From positions 124,001 to 188,000 of the forward strand of contig NZ_JACLAX010000005.1 of the NCBI RefSeq assembly GCF_014230355.1: 64,000 bases of DNA, read 5' to 3'. Within the stretch, counting starts at the first letter, position 1. The number at the start of each line of letters is the position of its first letter. The stretch comes from Novosphingobium piscinae (GTDB lineage Bacteria > Pseudomonadota > Alphaproteobacteria > Sphingomonadales > Sphingomonadaceae). The translations under genes and the position numbers were made by a program. The notes beneath the pieces were generated by a model. The model ran no database searches, was not told where the DNA came from, and saw only the letters and a list, made by a program, of their open reading frames with translations. Positions 54,752 through 63,260 of this stretch are shown here, one piece after another.

Positions 54752-55207
54752 TCAGGGCCGCGCCGGAGTGGCGGCCACGCCGGCCCCGCCGCTCGCCCTT
54801 CCGGTGGCCGTGGTACCGGCGGCTGCCGTCGGCCTGCCGGCTGCGGGGACGGCCGTGGTGCTGGTCTCGGCCGAGGCGCCCATGGCCGTCGCCGCGGCGG
54901 CCTGCTCCGTCGCCTGCACCCGGGTGCGGGTGGGCTCGGCTGACTGGGCGGCGCGCGCGGCCGCGGGATCAACTGTGCGGTCGATCCGCTCGGGCGTGGC
55001 CGCGGTGGCTGCCTCTGCGGCCGTGCTGGTGACCGCGCCGGTGGTCTGGCCCGGGGTGGTCTGGCCCGGTGTGGTCTGGCCCGGTGTGGTTTGGCCCAAC
55101 GTCGTGCCAGCAGCCCCGCCGAGCGGGCCGCCGGCCATCTGGGCCGCGGTCGGAACGGCGATGCCACCGGCCAGGGCGGCCAGCGAAACGAGAACGGAAT
55201 AGCGCAT
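54752..55207 (-). CDS. Exported low-complexity protein with GQTTP repeats
   Basis: 151 residues. Signal peptide MRYSVLVSLAALAGGIAVPT ending AAQ. The mature part is Ala/Thr/Pro-rich and low-complexity, with four GQTTP-like repeats near residues 37-57, encoded by a 15-bp tandem repeat. It is probably a disordered envelope or linker protein. No function can be assigned. Real coding is inferred from the signal peptide and from the repeat keeping frame. Confidence 0.6.
   Translation of the reverse strand: MRYSVLVSLAALAGGIAVPTAAQMAGGPLGGAAGTTLGQTTPGQTTPGQTTPGQTTGAVTSTAAEAATAATPERIDRTVDPAAARAAQSAEPTRTRVQATEQAAAATAMGASAETSTTAVPAAGRPTAAAGTTATGRASGGAGVAATPARP
55041..55100. repeat. 15-bp tandem repeat, four copies
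   Basis: Copies begin at 55041, 55056, 55071 and 55086; the first three differ by one base and the last by three to four. The unit encodes the pentapeptide GQTTP on the minus strand. The length keeps the frame, so copy number can vary without killing the gene. Confidence 0.85.
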
Positions 55208-55365
55208 GGGAAGTCTCCGTGATGGGGTCTGTCCCCACCAACGGCAGAACCGGCGATCCGAGCCCGCCCCCGCCACGCCTTGTCCCGGCAAAAAGGCCGT
55301 TCATCGAACCTTGCGGAAAGATGAACAGCCCGGAGCGGTGGCAGGCGGCGATCGGCCGCGGCCGA

Positions 55366-56484
55366 TCAGACCCGCATCGGCATCAGCACATAGAGCGCGG
55401 GCGACTTCTCGCCCTGGCGGATCAGCGTGGGCGCCCCGGCATCGGCCAGGTGCATTTCAACCGTATCGCCATCGATCTGGCTGAGGATATCCTTGAGATA
55501 ATTGGCGTTGAAGCCGATCTCCAGCCCGCTCGCCTTGTAGTCGGCGGGCAGTTCCTCGGCCGCCGTGCCATTGTCGGGCGAGGTCACCGAGAGCGTCACG
55601 CGATCGTTGTCGAGCGCGATCTTGACCGCGCGGGTCTTCTCCGTCGCGATCGTCGCGACGCGGTCGACGCCTTCGTAGAAGCTGCGCGGGTCAAGCCGCA
55701 ACAGCTTGTCGTTACCGGTCGGGATCACGCGGTTGTAATCGGGGAAGGTGCCGTCGATCAGCTTGCTGGTCAGGACCACGCCGTTCTCGCCGCCAAGCGT
55801 GAAGCGCACCTTTGAGGCCGAGAGATCGACCAGCACGTTGGTATCCAGTGCCTCTTCCAGCAGCTTGCGCAGTTCGGCCACGCATTTGCGCGGAACGATC
55901 ACGTCGGGCATGCCCTCGGCGCCATCGGGGCGCGGCAGGGTGAAGCGGGCCAGGCGGTGCCCGTCGGTCGCTGCGGCCTTGAGCTCGTCCTCGGCGACGT
56001 GGAGGAAGATCCCGTTGAGATAATAGCGGGTTTCCTCGGTCGAGATCGCGAAGCGGGTACGATCGATCAGTTCCGCCAGGGTGCGCGCCGGAATCTCGAA
56101 GCTGGTCGGCAGGTCGCCCTCGACGATCACCGGGAAATCATCGCGCGGCAGGGTCGGCAGCGAGAAGCGGCTGCGCCCGGCCTTCACCGCCATGCGGTTG
56201 TCGGCGGTCTCGAGGCTGACTTGCGAACCGTCGGGCAGCTTGCGCGCGATATCGAACAGCAGGTGGGCCGACACGGTGATCGCCCCCGGGGTGTCCACCG
56301 CGACCGCGCTCATGGTCTCGACCACCTGGAGGTCGAGATCGGTGGCCATGACCTTCACCGCCCCCGCGCCCGATGCCTCGATCAGCACGTTGGAGAGAAT
56401 CGGGATGGTGTTGCGGCGTTCGACGACGGACTGGACGTGCGACAGACACTTGAGCAGCGTCGCGCGTTCGATGGTAGCCTTCAT
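55366..56484 (-). CDS. dnaN: DNA polymerase III beta sliding clamp
   Basis: 372 residues. The ring-shaped processivity factor, made of three repeats of one fold. Recognised from MKATIERATLLKCLSHVQSV, RRNTIPILSNVLIE near the start, and the C-terminal end YVLMPMRV, which is the family ending. The clamp also works with HdaA (13892-14512) to switch off DnaA. It is not next to dnaA here. Confidence 0.97.
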   Translation of the reverse strand: MKATIERATLLKCLSHVQSVVERRNTIPILSNVLIEASGAGAVKVMATDLDLQVVETMSAVAVDTPGAITVSAHLLFDIARKLPDGSQVSLETADNRMAVKAGRSRFSLPTLPRDDFPVIVEGDLPTSFEIPARTLAELIDRTRFAISTEETRYYLNGIFLHVAEDELKAAATDGHRLARFTLPRPDGAEGMPDVIVPRKCVAELRKLLEEALDTNVLVDLSASKVRFTLGGENGVVLTSKLIDGTFPDYNRVIPTGNDKLLRLDPRSFYEGVDRVATIATEKTRAVKIALDNDRVTLSVTSPDNGTAAEELPADYKASGLEIGFNANYLKDILSQIDGDTVEMHLADAGAPTLIRQGEKSPALYVLMPMRV

Positions 56485-56666
56485 GTCGCTCTCATGTCCC
56501 CCTTGGCGAGCCGGATCCGGAATCGGCCCTTTCCGTCAAGATTTCGGACCACCTGTCTTAACGCAGCGGCCCCGCGCGGCAAGCGCCAAGCCGGGGCAAG
56601 GCGCGGGAACTGGGGATAAATGGCCGTGTGGCGCCCCCCGCAGGAGCGGGCGGCGCCGCGCGGCGA

Positions 56667-57431
56667 TCACAGCATGGCCATGCCGCCGTTGACGTGCAGC
56701 GTCTGCCCGGTGACGTAGCCGGCCTCCTTCGAGGCGAGATAGGCCACGGCAGCGGCGATGTCCTCGCCCTCGCCCATCCGGCCCATCGGAATGCGGGCGT
56801 TGAGCGCCTCCTTCTGGGCATCGGGAAGGACCTCGGTCATGGCCGTACGGATGAACCCCGGCGCCACGCAGTTGACCGTGATGTTGCGGGTCGCCAGCTC
56901 CTGCGCGAGGCTCTTCGACAGGGCGACCAGGCCACCCTTCGCCGCGGCATAGTTGACCTGGCCCGGGTTGCCGGTGGTGCCGACCACTGAGGTGATCGTG
57001 ATGATCCGGCCGAAGCGGGCCTTCATCATCGGCTTGGTCACCGCGCGCATCAGCCGGAAAGCCGCCTCGAGGTTGACGCGGATCACCGCATCCCATTCCT
57101 CGTCCTTCATCCGCATCGCCAGGTTGTCGCGGGTGATCCCGGCGTTGTTGACCAGGATGTCGATCTTGCCGAGCGATTCCAGCGCTGCCGGAACCAGCTT
57201 CTCGACCTGCTCGGCATCGGACAGGTCGCAGCCGATCGCGACATGATCGACCTCCTGCAGATGCTGCGGGGTATGCTCGTCCAGCTCGTCGCGAAAGGCG
57301 CGCAGCTTCGCCTGGTTCGATCCGGAAATCGCCAACCGCGCCCCCTGCGCCGCCAGCGCGCGCGCGATGGACGAACCAATGCCCCCGGAGGCGCCGGTGA
57401 CGAGGGCGGTCATGCCGTGAAGATCGAACAT
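56667..57431 (-). CDS. fabG: 3-oxoacyl-[acyl-carrier-protein] reductase
   Basis: 254 residues. NADPH-dependent reductase of the fatty acid elongation cycle. Features: Rossmann motif TGASGGIGSSIARA, NNAGITRDNL, catalytic Ser/Tyr/Lys in SVVGTTGNPGQVNYAAAKGG, and CVAPGFIRTAMT. ATG 57431 has GGGAG 8 bases upstream; a TTG two codons earlier is possible. It follows fabD by 13 bases on the same strand, the classic fabD-fabG pair; acpP is not in the window. Confidence 0.96.
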   Translation of the reverse strand: MFDLHGMTALVTGASGGIGSSIARALAAQGARLAISGSNQAKLRAFRDELDEHTPQHLQEVDHVAIGCDLSDAEQVEKLVPAALESLGKIDILVNNAGITRDNLAMRMKDEEWDAVIRVNLEAAFRLMRAVTKPMMKARFGRIITITSVVGTTGNPGQVNYAAAKGGLVALSKSLAQELATRNITVNCVAPGFIRTAMTEVLPDAQKEALNARIPMGRMGEGEDIAAAVAYLASKEAGYVTGQTLHVNGGMAML

Positions 57432-57444
57432 TGCCAAAACTCCC

Positions 57445-58383
57445 TTAGAGGCTCTTCGCCAGTTCCTCGATATCGGCCATCGTCACCACGCTGGTCACCG
57501 CCACCTCGGGGCCGGCGCTGCGGGTGATCATCGGGCCGAGCACCTTGCCGCCCAGTTCGACGAAGCTCTCCGCCCCCAGATCGCGCAGCGCGATCGCGCT
57601 TTCGCGCCAGCGCACGCGGCCGGTGACCTGTTCGACCAGCAGGCGCTGGACCTCGGCGGGGTCGCTGGCCGGGGCCGCGGTGACATTGGCGAGCACCGGC
57701 AGCCGCAGCGTGCCCGGCGGCGTGCGCGCCAGCGCCTCGGCCATGGCATCGGCGGCGGGCTGCATCAGCGGGCAGTGGAACGGGGCCGAGACCGGGAGCA
57801 GCACGCCGCGCTTGATCCCGTGGTCCTTGACCAGGGCAATCGCCCGTTCGATCGCCTCGCGGTGACCCGAGATCACCACCTGGGTCGGATCGTTGTCATT
57901 GGCGACAGTGCAGACCTGCCCCTCGGCCGCGGCCTCGGCCAGCGCGGTCGCCTTGTCGATATCCGCCCCCAGCAGCGCGGCCATGGCCCCCATGCCCACC
58001 GGCACCGCGGCCTGCATCGCCTGCCCGCGCAGCTTGAGCAGCCGCGCCGTATCGGCCAGGCTGAAGGCCCCGGCGGCGCATAGTGCGGTGTATTCGCCCA
58101 GCGAGTGGCCGGCGACGTAGTCGGCCTTGTCGGCCAGGGCGATCCCGCCCTCCTTTTCGAGCACGCGCAGCACGGCGATGGCATGGGCCATGATCGCCGG
58201 CTGGGCGTTCTCGGTCAGGGTCAGGGCCTCCTCCGGCCCCTCGCGCATGATCTGGAACAGCTTCTGGCCCAGCGCGTCGTCGACCTCCTCGAACACCTCG
58301 CGGGCCACGGCGCTGGCCGCGGCCAGTTCCATCCCCATGCCGACCTTCTGGCTGCCCTGCCCCGGGAACACGAACGCGCGCAT
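57445..58383 (-). CDS. fabD: Malonyl-CoA:ACP transacylase
   Basis: 312 residues. Loads malonate onto ACP for fatty acid synthesis. N terminus FVFPGQGSQKVGMG, the nucleophile elbow in GHSLGEYTAL, and the catalytic His in SAPFHCPLM. AAGGAG lies 9 bases before the ATG. It is upstream of fabG in one transcript. A REP-like hairpin follows upstream between it and ldcA. Confidence 0.97.
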   Translation of the reverse strand: MRAFVFPGQGSQKVGMGMELAAASAVAREVFEEVDDALGQKLFQIMREGPEEALTLTENAQPAIMAHAIAVLRVLEKEGGIALADKADYVAGHSLGEYTALCAAGAFSLADTARLLKLRGQAMQAAVPVGMGAMAALLGADIDKATALAEAAAEGQVCTVANDNDPTQVVISGHREAIERAIALVKDHGIKRGVLLPVSAPFHCPLMQPAADAMAEALARTPPGTLRLPVLANVTAAPASDPAEVQRLLVEQVTGRVRWRESAIALRDLGAESFVELGGKVLGPMITRSAGPEVAVTSVVTMADIEELAKSL

Positions 58384-58408
58384 CGATCAGACTCCTTATC
58401 CGCTTTTG

Positions 58409-58428
58409 CCCTCCCGCAAGCGGGAGGG
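58409..58428. repeat. REP-like 8-bp perfect palindrome with CAAG loop
   Basis: CCCTCCCG (58409-58416), loop CAAG, CGGGAGGG (58421-58428) in the 74-base gap between fabD and the S66 peptidase gene. Sequences of this type recur in many alphaproteobacterial genomes, by memory; only one copy was noticed here. Confidence 0.55.
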
Positions 58429-58457
58429 AAGATTGCGGGCGCCCTTACGGGCGATGC

Positions 58458-59276
58458 CTAGTTTCCCGCAAGCCCGAACGGCACGATCCGGTTGGCGGCA
58501 TCGTGCCCGATATCGGCCCGGCCCAGATAAGGCAGGCCGTGCCGCTCGCACCAGAACCGCGCGATCTCCTCGGGCCCGGCGCCGAACGGCCGGTCGTTCT
58601 CGGGCACGTCCGAGACCCGCCCCAGCCGCAGTCCGGCGATCCCGCCGAGGTGGGCGGAGGCGTGGAAGAACAGCCGGTCGACCGCGTAAAGATACTCGGA
58701 GACCTCCTCCACCATCACGACATGCCCGGCCAGCCCCGGCATCAGCGGCGTGCCGCAGAGCATGGCCAGCGTGGTGAGGTTGAAGGCCACCACGGGGTGG
58801 CGGCCGTCCAGCGAGGGCTCCTCGCCCGAGCGGTCGCCGCCCAGCCAGGCGAGCACCCGGCGCACGGCCTCTTCGCCCCCCGCGCGGCGCAGGTCCATCG
58901 GCATCGGGGCATGGACCGGCCGGCCGATTCCGGCGCGGTAGAGCCCGCCCAGCAGGTAGCCACAGTCGGAATAGCCAAGGAAGGTCTTGCGCCCGGCTGC
59001 CGGCCCCAGACGCGCGAGCGCCGCCGAGGCGATCCGGTTCGAGCCATAGCCGCCGCGCGCGAACCATACCGCGTCGAAGCCGGGATCGTTGGCGCACTCG
59101 ACGAAGGCGGCCAGGCGCTGCTCGTCCGGCCCGGCAAAGTGCCCGGCGACCGCATAGCACTGGTCGTGAAACTCCAGCGCCACGCCTGGATAGTCGGCCG
59201 CCAGGGCCTGGACCCGCGCGGCATCCTCGCGGGTGATGGGGGTGGCGGGGGCGCAGATGGCGACGCGGACCGGCAT
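58458..59276 (-). CDS. ldcA: LD-carboxypeptidase (peptidase family S66)
   Basis: 272 residues. Cytosolic serine peptidase removing the terminal D-Ala from murein tetrapeptides, so that the tripeptide can be reused. The Ser nucleophile is in TFLGYSDCGYLL, the Glu in VVMVEEVSEYLY and the His in GRADIGHDAANRIVPF. The start is 123 bases from the divergent start of a Mur ligase gene that may re-attach the tripeptide, a sensible recycling pair. No signal peptide is present, as expected. Confidence 0.93.
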   Translation of the reverse strand: MPVRVAICAPATPITREDAARVQALAADYPGVALEFHDQCYAVAGHFAGPDEQRLAAFVECANDPGFDAVWFARGGYGSNRIASAALARLGPAAGRKTFLGYSDCGYLLGGLYRAGIGRPVHAPMPMDLRRAGGEEAVRRVLAWLGGDRSGEEPSLDGRHPVVAFNLTTLAMLCGTPLMPGLAGHVVMVEEVSEYLYAVDRLFFHASAHLGGIAGLRLGRVSDVPENDRPFGAGPEEIARFWCERHGLPYLGRADIGHDAANRIVPFGLAGN

Positions 59277-59399
59277 CGCTGCGGCCTATCACCTCGCCGG
59301 CCCGGTTCCTACCCTGCGCCGTGCGATCCTGTGGACCGCTGAGGCGCCGCCGCGCGAACCCGGTTGCCTCGCCCGGCCTGCCCGCATACCGCATGCAGC

Positions 59400-60809
59400 A
59401 TGACCCTGGCCGACGATCTGACCGCCCATCCCTGGTTCTTCTGCGGCATCGGCGGATCGGGCATGCTCCCGCTGGCGCTGATCCTGCGCGGGCTGGGCGC
59501 CGAGGTGGCGGGATCGGACCGCAGCCGCGACCAGGGCCGCACGCCAGACAAGTTCGCCTGGCTGGAAAGTCTGGGGTTCACCCTGTTCCCGCAGGACGGC
59601 AGCGGGATCACCTCGGCCGCGCAGAGGCTGGTCGCCTCGGCCGCGGTGGAGGACAGCGTGCCCGAGGTGGTCCGCGCCCGCGAACTGGGCTGCGTGCGGC
59701 TCAGCCGCGCCGAGCTGCTCGCCCGCCTGTTCAACGCCGCGCCGCTCGGCATCGCGGTGGGCGGCACCAGCGGCAAGTCGACCGTGACTGGGATGATCGG
59801 CTGGATCCTGGCCGAGGCCGGGCGCGACCCGACGATCATGAACGGCGCGGTGATGAAGAACTTCGTGGCGCCCGATGCGCCCTTTGCCTCGGCGCGCGTC
59901 GGCGGCGGCGGGCTGTTCGTGTCCGAGGTCGACGAAAGCGACGGCTCGATCGCGCTGTACCGGCCCGGTATCGCCGTGCTCGGCAATGTCAGCCTCGATC
60001 ACAAGAGCCTCGACGAGCTGCGCGCCCTGTTCGGCGATTTCCTCGCCCGGGCCGGGACCGCGGCGCTCAACCTCGACGATCCCGAGACCGCCGCCCTCGC
60101 CCACCGCGCCGGGCAGGCGGTCACCTTCGGCATCGACAGTCCGGCCGCCCAGCTCGGCGTGACCGGCTTCACCGAGGCGCCGGCGGGGCTCAGCGCCGAG
60201 CTGGTCGACCGCCGCGACGGCAGCCGGCACGCGCTGCACCTGCAGGTGCCCGGACGGCACAACCTCGCCAATGCCCTGGCCGCGCTCGCCGCGACCAGCG
60301 CCGCCGGGGTCGCGCTGACGGATGCGGTCGCCGCGCTGGGCCGCTTCGCCGGGCTGGCCCGCCGGTTCGATATCGTCGGCACCACGGCCGCGGGGATCAC
60401 CGTGATCGACGATTTCGGCCACAATCCCGACAAGGTCGGCGCCACGCTGGCCACGCTCAAGGCCCACCCCGGCCGGGTGATCGCCTTCTTCCAGCCGCAC
60501 GGCTACGGCCCGCTGCGCCAGATGGGGGCCGAATTGGCCACGGTGCTGGCCACCCGGCTCGGCGCGGACGATCGGGTGATCCTGTGCGATCCGGTCTACT
60601 TCGGCGGCACGGTCGACCGCAGCATGGGGAGCGCGCAGCTAGCGGAACTGGTTAACGCCGCCGGCGGCGCGGCCGTGTACATTCCCGCACGCGCCGACTG
60701 CGCCGAAGCCATCGCCGCGCTGGCCCGGCCGGGCGACCGCGTGGTGATCATGGGCGCACGCGACGATACGCTCAGTCTGTTCGCGCGCGATCTGCTGTCC
60801 CGGCTTTAA
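59400..60809 (+). CDS. Mur ligase family protein, probable Mpl (tripeptide-reusing) or MurC-like ligase
   Basis: 469 residues. ATP-dependent Mur ligase: N-terminal Rossmann part FFCGIGGSGMLPLALIL, ATP site GGTSGKSTVT, DESDGSIALYRPGIAVLGNV, and the C-terminal domain with IDDFGHNPDKVGATL. The N-terminal glycine pattern is MurC/Mpl-like, and Mpl joins recycled tripeptide to UDP-MurNAc. The divergent LdcA neighbour supports Mpl, but the sequence cannot exclude a second MurC-type ligase. ATG 59400 is chosen for the position of GIGGSG; an earlier Met at 59364 has no ribosome site. No mur operon is in the window. Confidence 0.85.
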   Translation: MTLADDLTAHPWFFCGIGGSGMLPLALILRGLGAEVAGSDRSRDQGRTPDKFAWLESLGFTLFPQDGSGITSAAQRLVASAAVEDSVPEVVRARELGCVRLSRAELLARLFNAAPLGIAVGGTSGKSTVTGMIGWILAEAGRDPTIMNGAVMKNFVAPDAPFASARVGGGGLFVSEVDESDGSIALYRPGIAVLGNVSLDHKSLDELRALFGDFLARAGTAALNLDDPETAALAHRAGQAVTFGIDSPAAQLGVTGFTEAPAGLSAELVDRRDGSRHALHLQVPGRHNLANALAALAATSAAGVALTDAVAALGRFAGLARRFDIVGTTAAGITVIDDFGHNPDKVGATLATLKAHPGRVIAFFQPHGYGPLRQMGAELATVLATRLGADDRVILCDPVYFGGTVDRSMGSAQLAELVNAAGGAAVYIPARADCAEAIAALARPGDRVVIMGARDDTLSLFARDLLSRL

Positions 60810-60867
60810 TTTCCGCGCGCCGCACCGTCTTACCGGGGGTGGTTAATCGGCCGCGGAGACTGACGCG

Positions 60868-61269
60868 ATGTACCTTGATAGCGCCCCCGATGCGGTCCCG
60901 CCCAGCGGCGCGGCCAGCTTCATCAACCGCCGGGCCGAACGCGTCGCCTGCGACATGCTGGTCCGCTATGCCTGGCGCGGCCATCGCGCCACGGCTCTGG
61001 TCAAGGACCTGACGCGCTACGGGGCGCGGATCGAAGGGGTCAACGGGCTGCGTCCGGGTGACTGGCTGACCGTGCTGCTGCCCGAGGTGCGGGCGATCGA
61101 TGCCGAGATCGCCTGGGTCGAAGGGTCGAGCGCCGGGCTGGCCTTCGCCAGCGCCGTACCTGCACAGGCATTCACCGAGCTGGTGCGCAATTTCGCCACC
61201 GGTGGCGATCCCTTGGGTGGTGGGCCGTTTGGCCCTGCGCTACGGCCGCCGCTGCCGCGCGCGGCCTGA
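60868..61269 (+). CDS. PilZ-domain protein (A)
   Basis: 133 residues, essentially one PilZ domain. The c-di-GMP site is readable: RRAER (RxxxR) and DLTRYGARIEG (D/N-x-S-x-x-G with Thr for Ser). The remaining part (AIDAEIAWVEGSSAGLAF) completes the barrel. It is an effector without an enzyme domain; the partner is unknown. A TTAACCAC-type sequence (complement GTGGTTAA at 60839-60846) lies 22 bases upstream of the ATG. It is convergent with the second PilZ gene, 37 bases away. Confidence 0.85.
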   Translation: MYLDSAPDAVPPSGAASFINRRAERVACDMLVRYAWRGHRATALVKDLTRYGARIEGVNGLRPGDWLTVLLPEVRAIDAEIAWVEGSSAGLAFASAVPAQAFTELVRNFATGGDPLGGGPFGPALRPPLPRAA

Positions 61270-61306
61270 TCGCCCCGTCCCCGACCTGCCCCGCGCCGGG
61301 CAGCCG

Positions 61307-61702
61307 TCAGAGCCTGACCTTGCCCTGAACGAAGGCCCGCGCCGTGGTGCGGGTCAGCTCGCGCTCCGAGGAGAGCGGCGTGCGGTCGTACAGCTGGCGC
61401 GTGGCCAGCAGCACCCGCTGGCTCAGCGGTTCGTCGAACTCGAGCCCGCATTGGTTGCCCTGGCACCACACCACCGCGCCGAACGCCTCGAAGCGGTTCC
61501 ACTGGATGATGGCCTGCTGGCCCCGCCGCAGCGTGGGCAAAAGGCCGGTAATGCGGGCGCCGCGCCGCGACAGGTCGGCCATCACCATCCGCGCCGTGCC
61601 GTCCAGCGTGATCATCTGCACCTCCAGCCGCAGCCGCAGCCGCGCCTCGCGGCGGCGGCCGGTCGGACCCGGGTCGGGCGCGGAGGGCGAGGAACCAGAC
61701 AT
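61307..61702 (-). CDS. PilZ-domain protein (B)
   Basis: 131 residues from ATG 61702; a TTG at 61708 is possible. PilZ site: RRREARLRLRLEV (RxxxR) and DLSRRGARITG, both intact. The barrel continues in FEAFGAVVWCQGNQCGLEF, with two Cys not seen in the usual fold. C-terminal extension RTTARAFVQGKVRL. It is transcribed toward the other PilZ gene. The gap upstream toward rpsF holds two inverted repeats (separate entries). Confidence 0.85.
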   Translation of the reverse strand: MSGSSPSAPDPGPTGRRREARLRLRLEVQMITLDGTARMVMADLSRRGARITGLLPTLRRGQQAIIQWNRFEAFGAVVWCQGNQCGLEFDEPLSQRVLLATRQLYDRTPLSSERELTRTTARAFVQGKVRL

Positions 61703-61724
61703 CCTCAAAGATTAGCCCCCCTTT

Positions 61725-61750
61725 TACAATCACCCCCTTAAGGGATTGTA
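61725..61750. promoter_or_regulatory. Dyad with central CTTAAG upstream of PilZ gene B
   Basis: TACAATC (61725-61731) and GATTGTA (61744-61750) are exact complements around a spacer that contains CTTAAG (61737-61742). Lies 23 bases before the start of the minus-strand PilZ gene, so it is placed like an operator near the transcription start. Confidence 0.5.
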
Positions 61751-61780
61751 TGAAGAAAGCCCAAGCGCGCTCCTGACCCC

Positions 61781-61814
61781 GGGTTAACCGCAGGCGGCGA
61801 GCCGCGGTTAACCC
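61781..61814. promoter_or_regulatory. 11-bp perfect inverted repeat with two GGTTAACC palindromes
   Basis: GGGTTAACCGC (61781-61791) and GCGGTTAACCC (61804-61814) are exact complements separated by 12 bases; each arm holds the palindrome GGTTAACC. It is in the 325-base gap between the divergent PilZ gene B and rpsF. It resembles a paired operator. TTAA-containing sites recall CtrA or similar cell-cycle regulators, but the spacing (TTAA to TTAA, 20 bases between) is not the usual TTAA-N7-TTAA. Confidence 0.55.
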
Positions 61815-62027
61815 TGCGCCGCGCTGCCCACGGCGCTTGCAATCCCCGCGCTTTGCGCTATGCGGCGCAGCTTCCGCGGCGGCGATTCTGCCGGTGCGGG
61901 ACGCGAAGAAAGCCGGAGGGGCCCCGCAATCCCGCGGATCAGCCAGCGATCGGTTATCGGACGGCACCACCCCCGCGCCCATGGCGGCGCGTGGATCCGG
62001 ACCGCCCGAAGGAATAAGGAAGCTGCC

Positions 62028-62390
62028 GTGCCGCTTTATGAGCACGTGTTCCTGGCGCGCCAGGATCTGAGCCAGTCGCAGGTCGACGCGCTCGCCGCCA
62101 CCGCGACGGAGATCGTCGAAACCAATGGCGGCAAGGTCACCAAGACCGAGACCTGGGGCCTCAAGAGCCTCGCCTACAAGATCAAGCGCAACCGCAAGGC
62201 GCACTTCGTCCTGCTCAACATCGACGCGCCCGGCGGCGTGATCGCCGAGCTGGAGCGCCAGACCCAGATCAATGAAGACGTGATCCGCTACATGTCGGTC
62301 CGCGTCGACGAGCACGAGGCCGGCCCGTCCGTCCAGATGCGCAAGAACGATCGCGAGCGCACCCGTCGCCGCGAACGCGAGGAGGCTTGA
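62028..62390 (+). CDS. rpsF: 30S ribosomal protein S6
   Basis: 120 residues from GTG 62028 with AAGGA 7 bases upstream. Binds 16S rRNA together with S18 in the platform. N terminus [20 protein letters not shown], the core [21 protein letters not shown] and [17 protein letters not shown]. First of the rpsF-rpsR-rplI operon. The longer frame to 61860 has no support. Confidence 0.97.
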   Translation: MPLYEHVFLARQDLSQSQVDALAATATEIVETNGGKVTKTETWGLKSLAYKIKRNRKAHFVLLNIDAPGGVIAELERQTQINEDVIRYMSVRVDEHEAGPSVQMRKNDRERTRRREREEA

Positions 62391-62393
62391 TCC

Positions 62394-62618
62394 ATGGCTC
62401 GTCCGTTTTTCCGTCGCCGCAAGTCGTGCCCGTTCTCGGGCAAGAACGCGCCGAAGATCGACTACAAGGACATCCGCCTGCTGCAGGGCTTCATGTCCGA
62501 GCGGGGCAAGATCGTCCCCAGCCGCATCACCGCCGTCTCGGCGAAGAAGCAGCGTGAGCTGAGCCAGGCGATCAAGCGCGCCCGGCACCTCGGCCTGCTG
62601 CCCTACCTCGTGAAGTAA
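62394..62618 (+). CDS. rpsR: 30S ribosomal protein S18
   Basis: 74 residues. RNA-binding partner of S6: [12 protein letters not shown] near the start, [20 protein letters not shown], and the basic C terminus [25 protein letters not shown] is 8 bases upstream of the ATG, which lies 3 bases after the rpsF stop. Confidence 0.98.
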   Translation: MARPFFRRRKSCPFSGKNAPKIDYKDIRLLQGFMSERGKIVPSRITAVSAKKQRELSQAIKRARHLGLLPYLVK

Positions 62619-62629
62619 GGGGCAGACCC

Positions 62630-63232
62630 ATGGAAATCATCCTCCTCGAGCGCATCGAGAAGCTCGGCTCCATCGGCGACGTGGTCAACGTCAAGGATGG
62701 CTATGCCCGCAACTTCCTGCTCCCGAACAAGAAGGCGCTGCGCGCCAACGAAGCCAACCGCAAGGTCTTCGAGGCCAACCGCGCCAAGATCGAAGCTGAC
62801 AACGCGGCCCGCCGCGCCGAGGCCGAGGTCCACTCGAAGGACGTCGAAGGCAAGCAGGTCGTCCTGATCCGCGCCGCCTCGAACGCCGGCCAGCTCTATG
62901 GCTCGGTGTCGGTCCGCGATATCGTCGATGCCCTCAACGCCGATGGCGCCAAGGTGTCGAAGGCGATGATCGTGCTCGAGCGCCCGATCAAGACGATCGG
63001 CGTGTTCGACGTGCGCGTCGCGCTGCACCCTGAAGTGGCCGTAGGCGTCAAGGTGAACGTCGCCCGTTCGCCCGACGAGGCCGAACTGCAGGCCCAGGGC
63101 GTCAACGTGATCGACGCCATGTTCGAGACCGAGACCGCGGGCTTCACCGAGGCCTACGATCCGAACGCCGAACCCGGCGAGATCCCGGCCGACCTGCTCG
63201 ACGAGCCCGCCGAGGGCGCCGCCGAAGCCTGA
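62630..63232 (+). CDS. rplI: 50S ribosomal protein L9
   Basis: 200 residues, about 50 more than E. coli L9. The N domain is MEIILLERIEKLGSIGDVVN with GYARNFLLPNKKALRAN, then the long connecting helix and the C domain (ASNAGQLYGSVSVRDIVDAL). The C-terminal extension of ~45 residues is acidic (EAYDPNAEPGEIPADLLDEP) and is common in sphingomonads. It is the last gene of the ribosomal operon and is followed by a terminator. Confidence 0.97.
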   Translation: MEIILLERIEKLGSIGDVVNVKDGYARNFLLPNKKALRANEANRKVFEANRAKIEADNAARRAEAEVHSKDVEGKQVVLIRAASNAGQLYGSVSVRDIVDALNADGAKVSKAMIVLERPIKTIGVFDVRVALHPEVAVGVKVNVARSPDEAELQAQGVNVIDAMFETETAGFTEAYDPNAEPGEIPADLLDEPAEGAAEA

Positions 63233-63260
63233 TCGGCTGCCGGCTTGCCGGACCTGCAAG

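Noticed and set aside
55041..55100. CRISPR-like array
   Set aside because: The 15-bp units are contiguous with no spacers and encode a peptide repeat; it is a tandem repeat in a coding region.
58409..58428. Intrinsic terminator for the S66 peptidase or fabD
   Set aside because: A perfect stem, but there is no T-run after it on either strand; treated as a REP-like palindrome instead.
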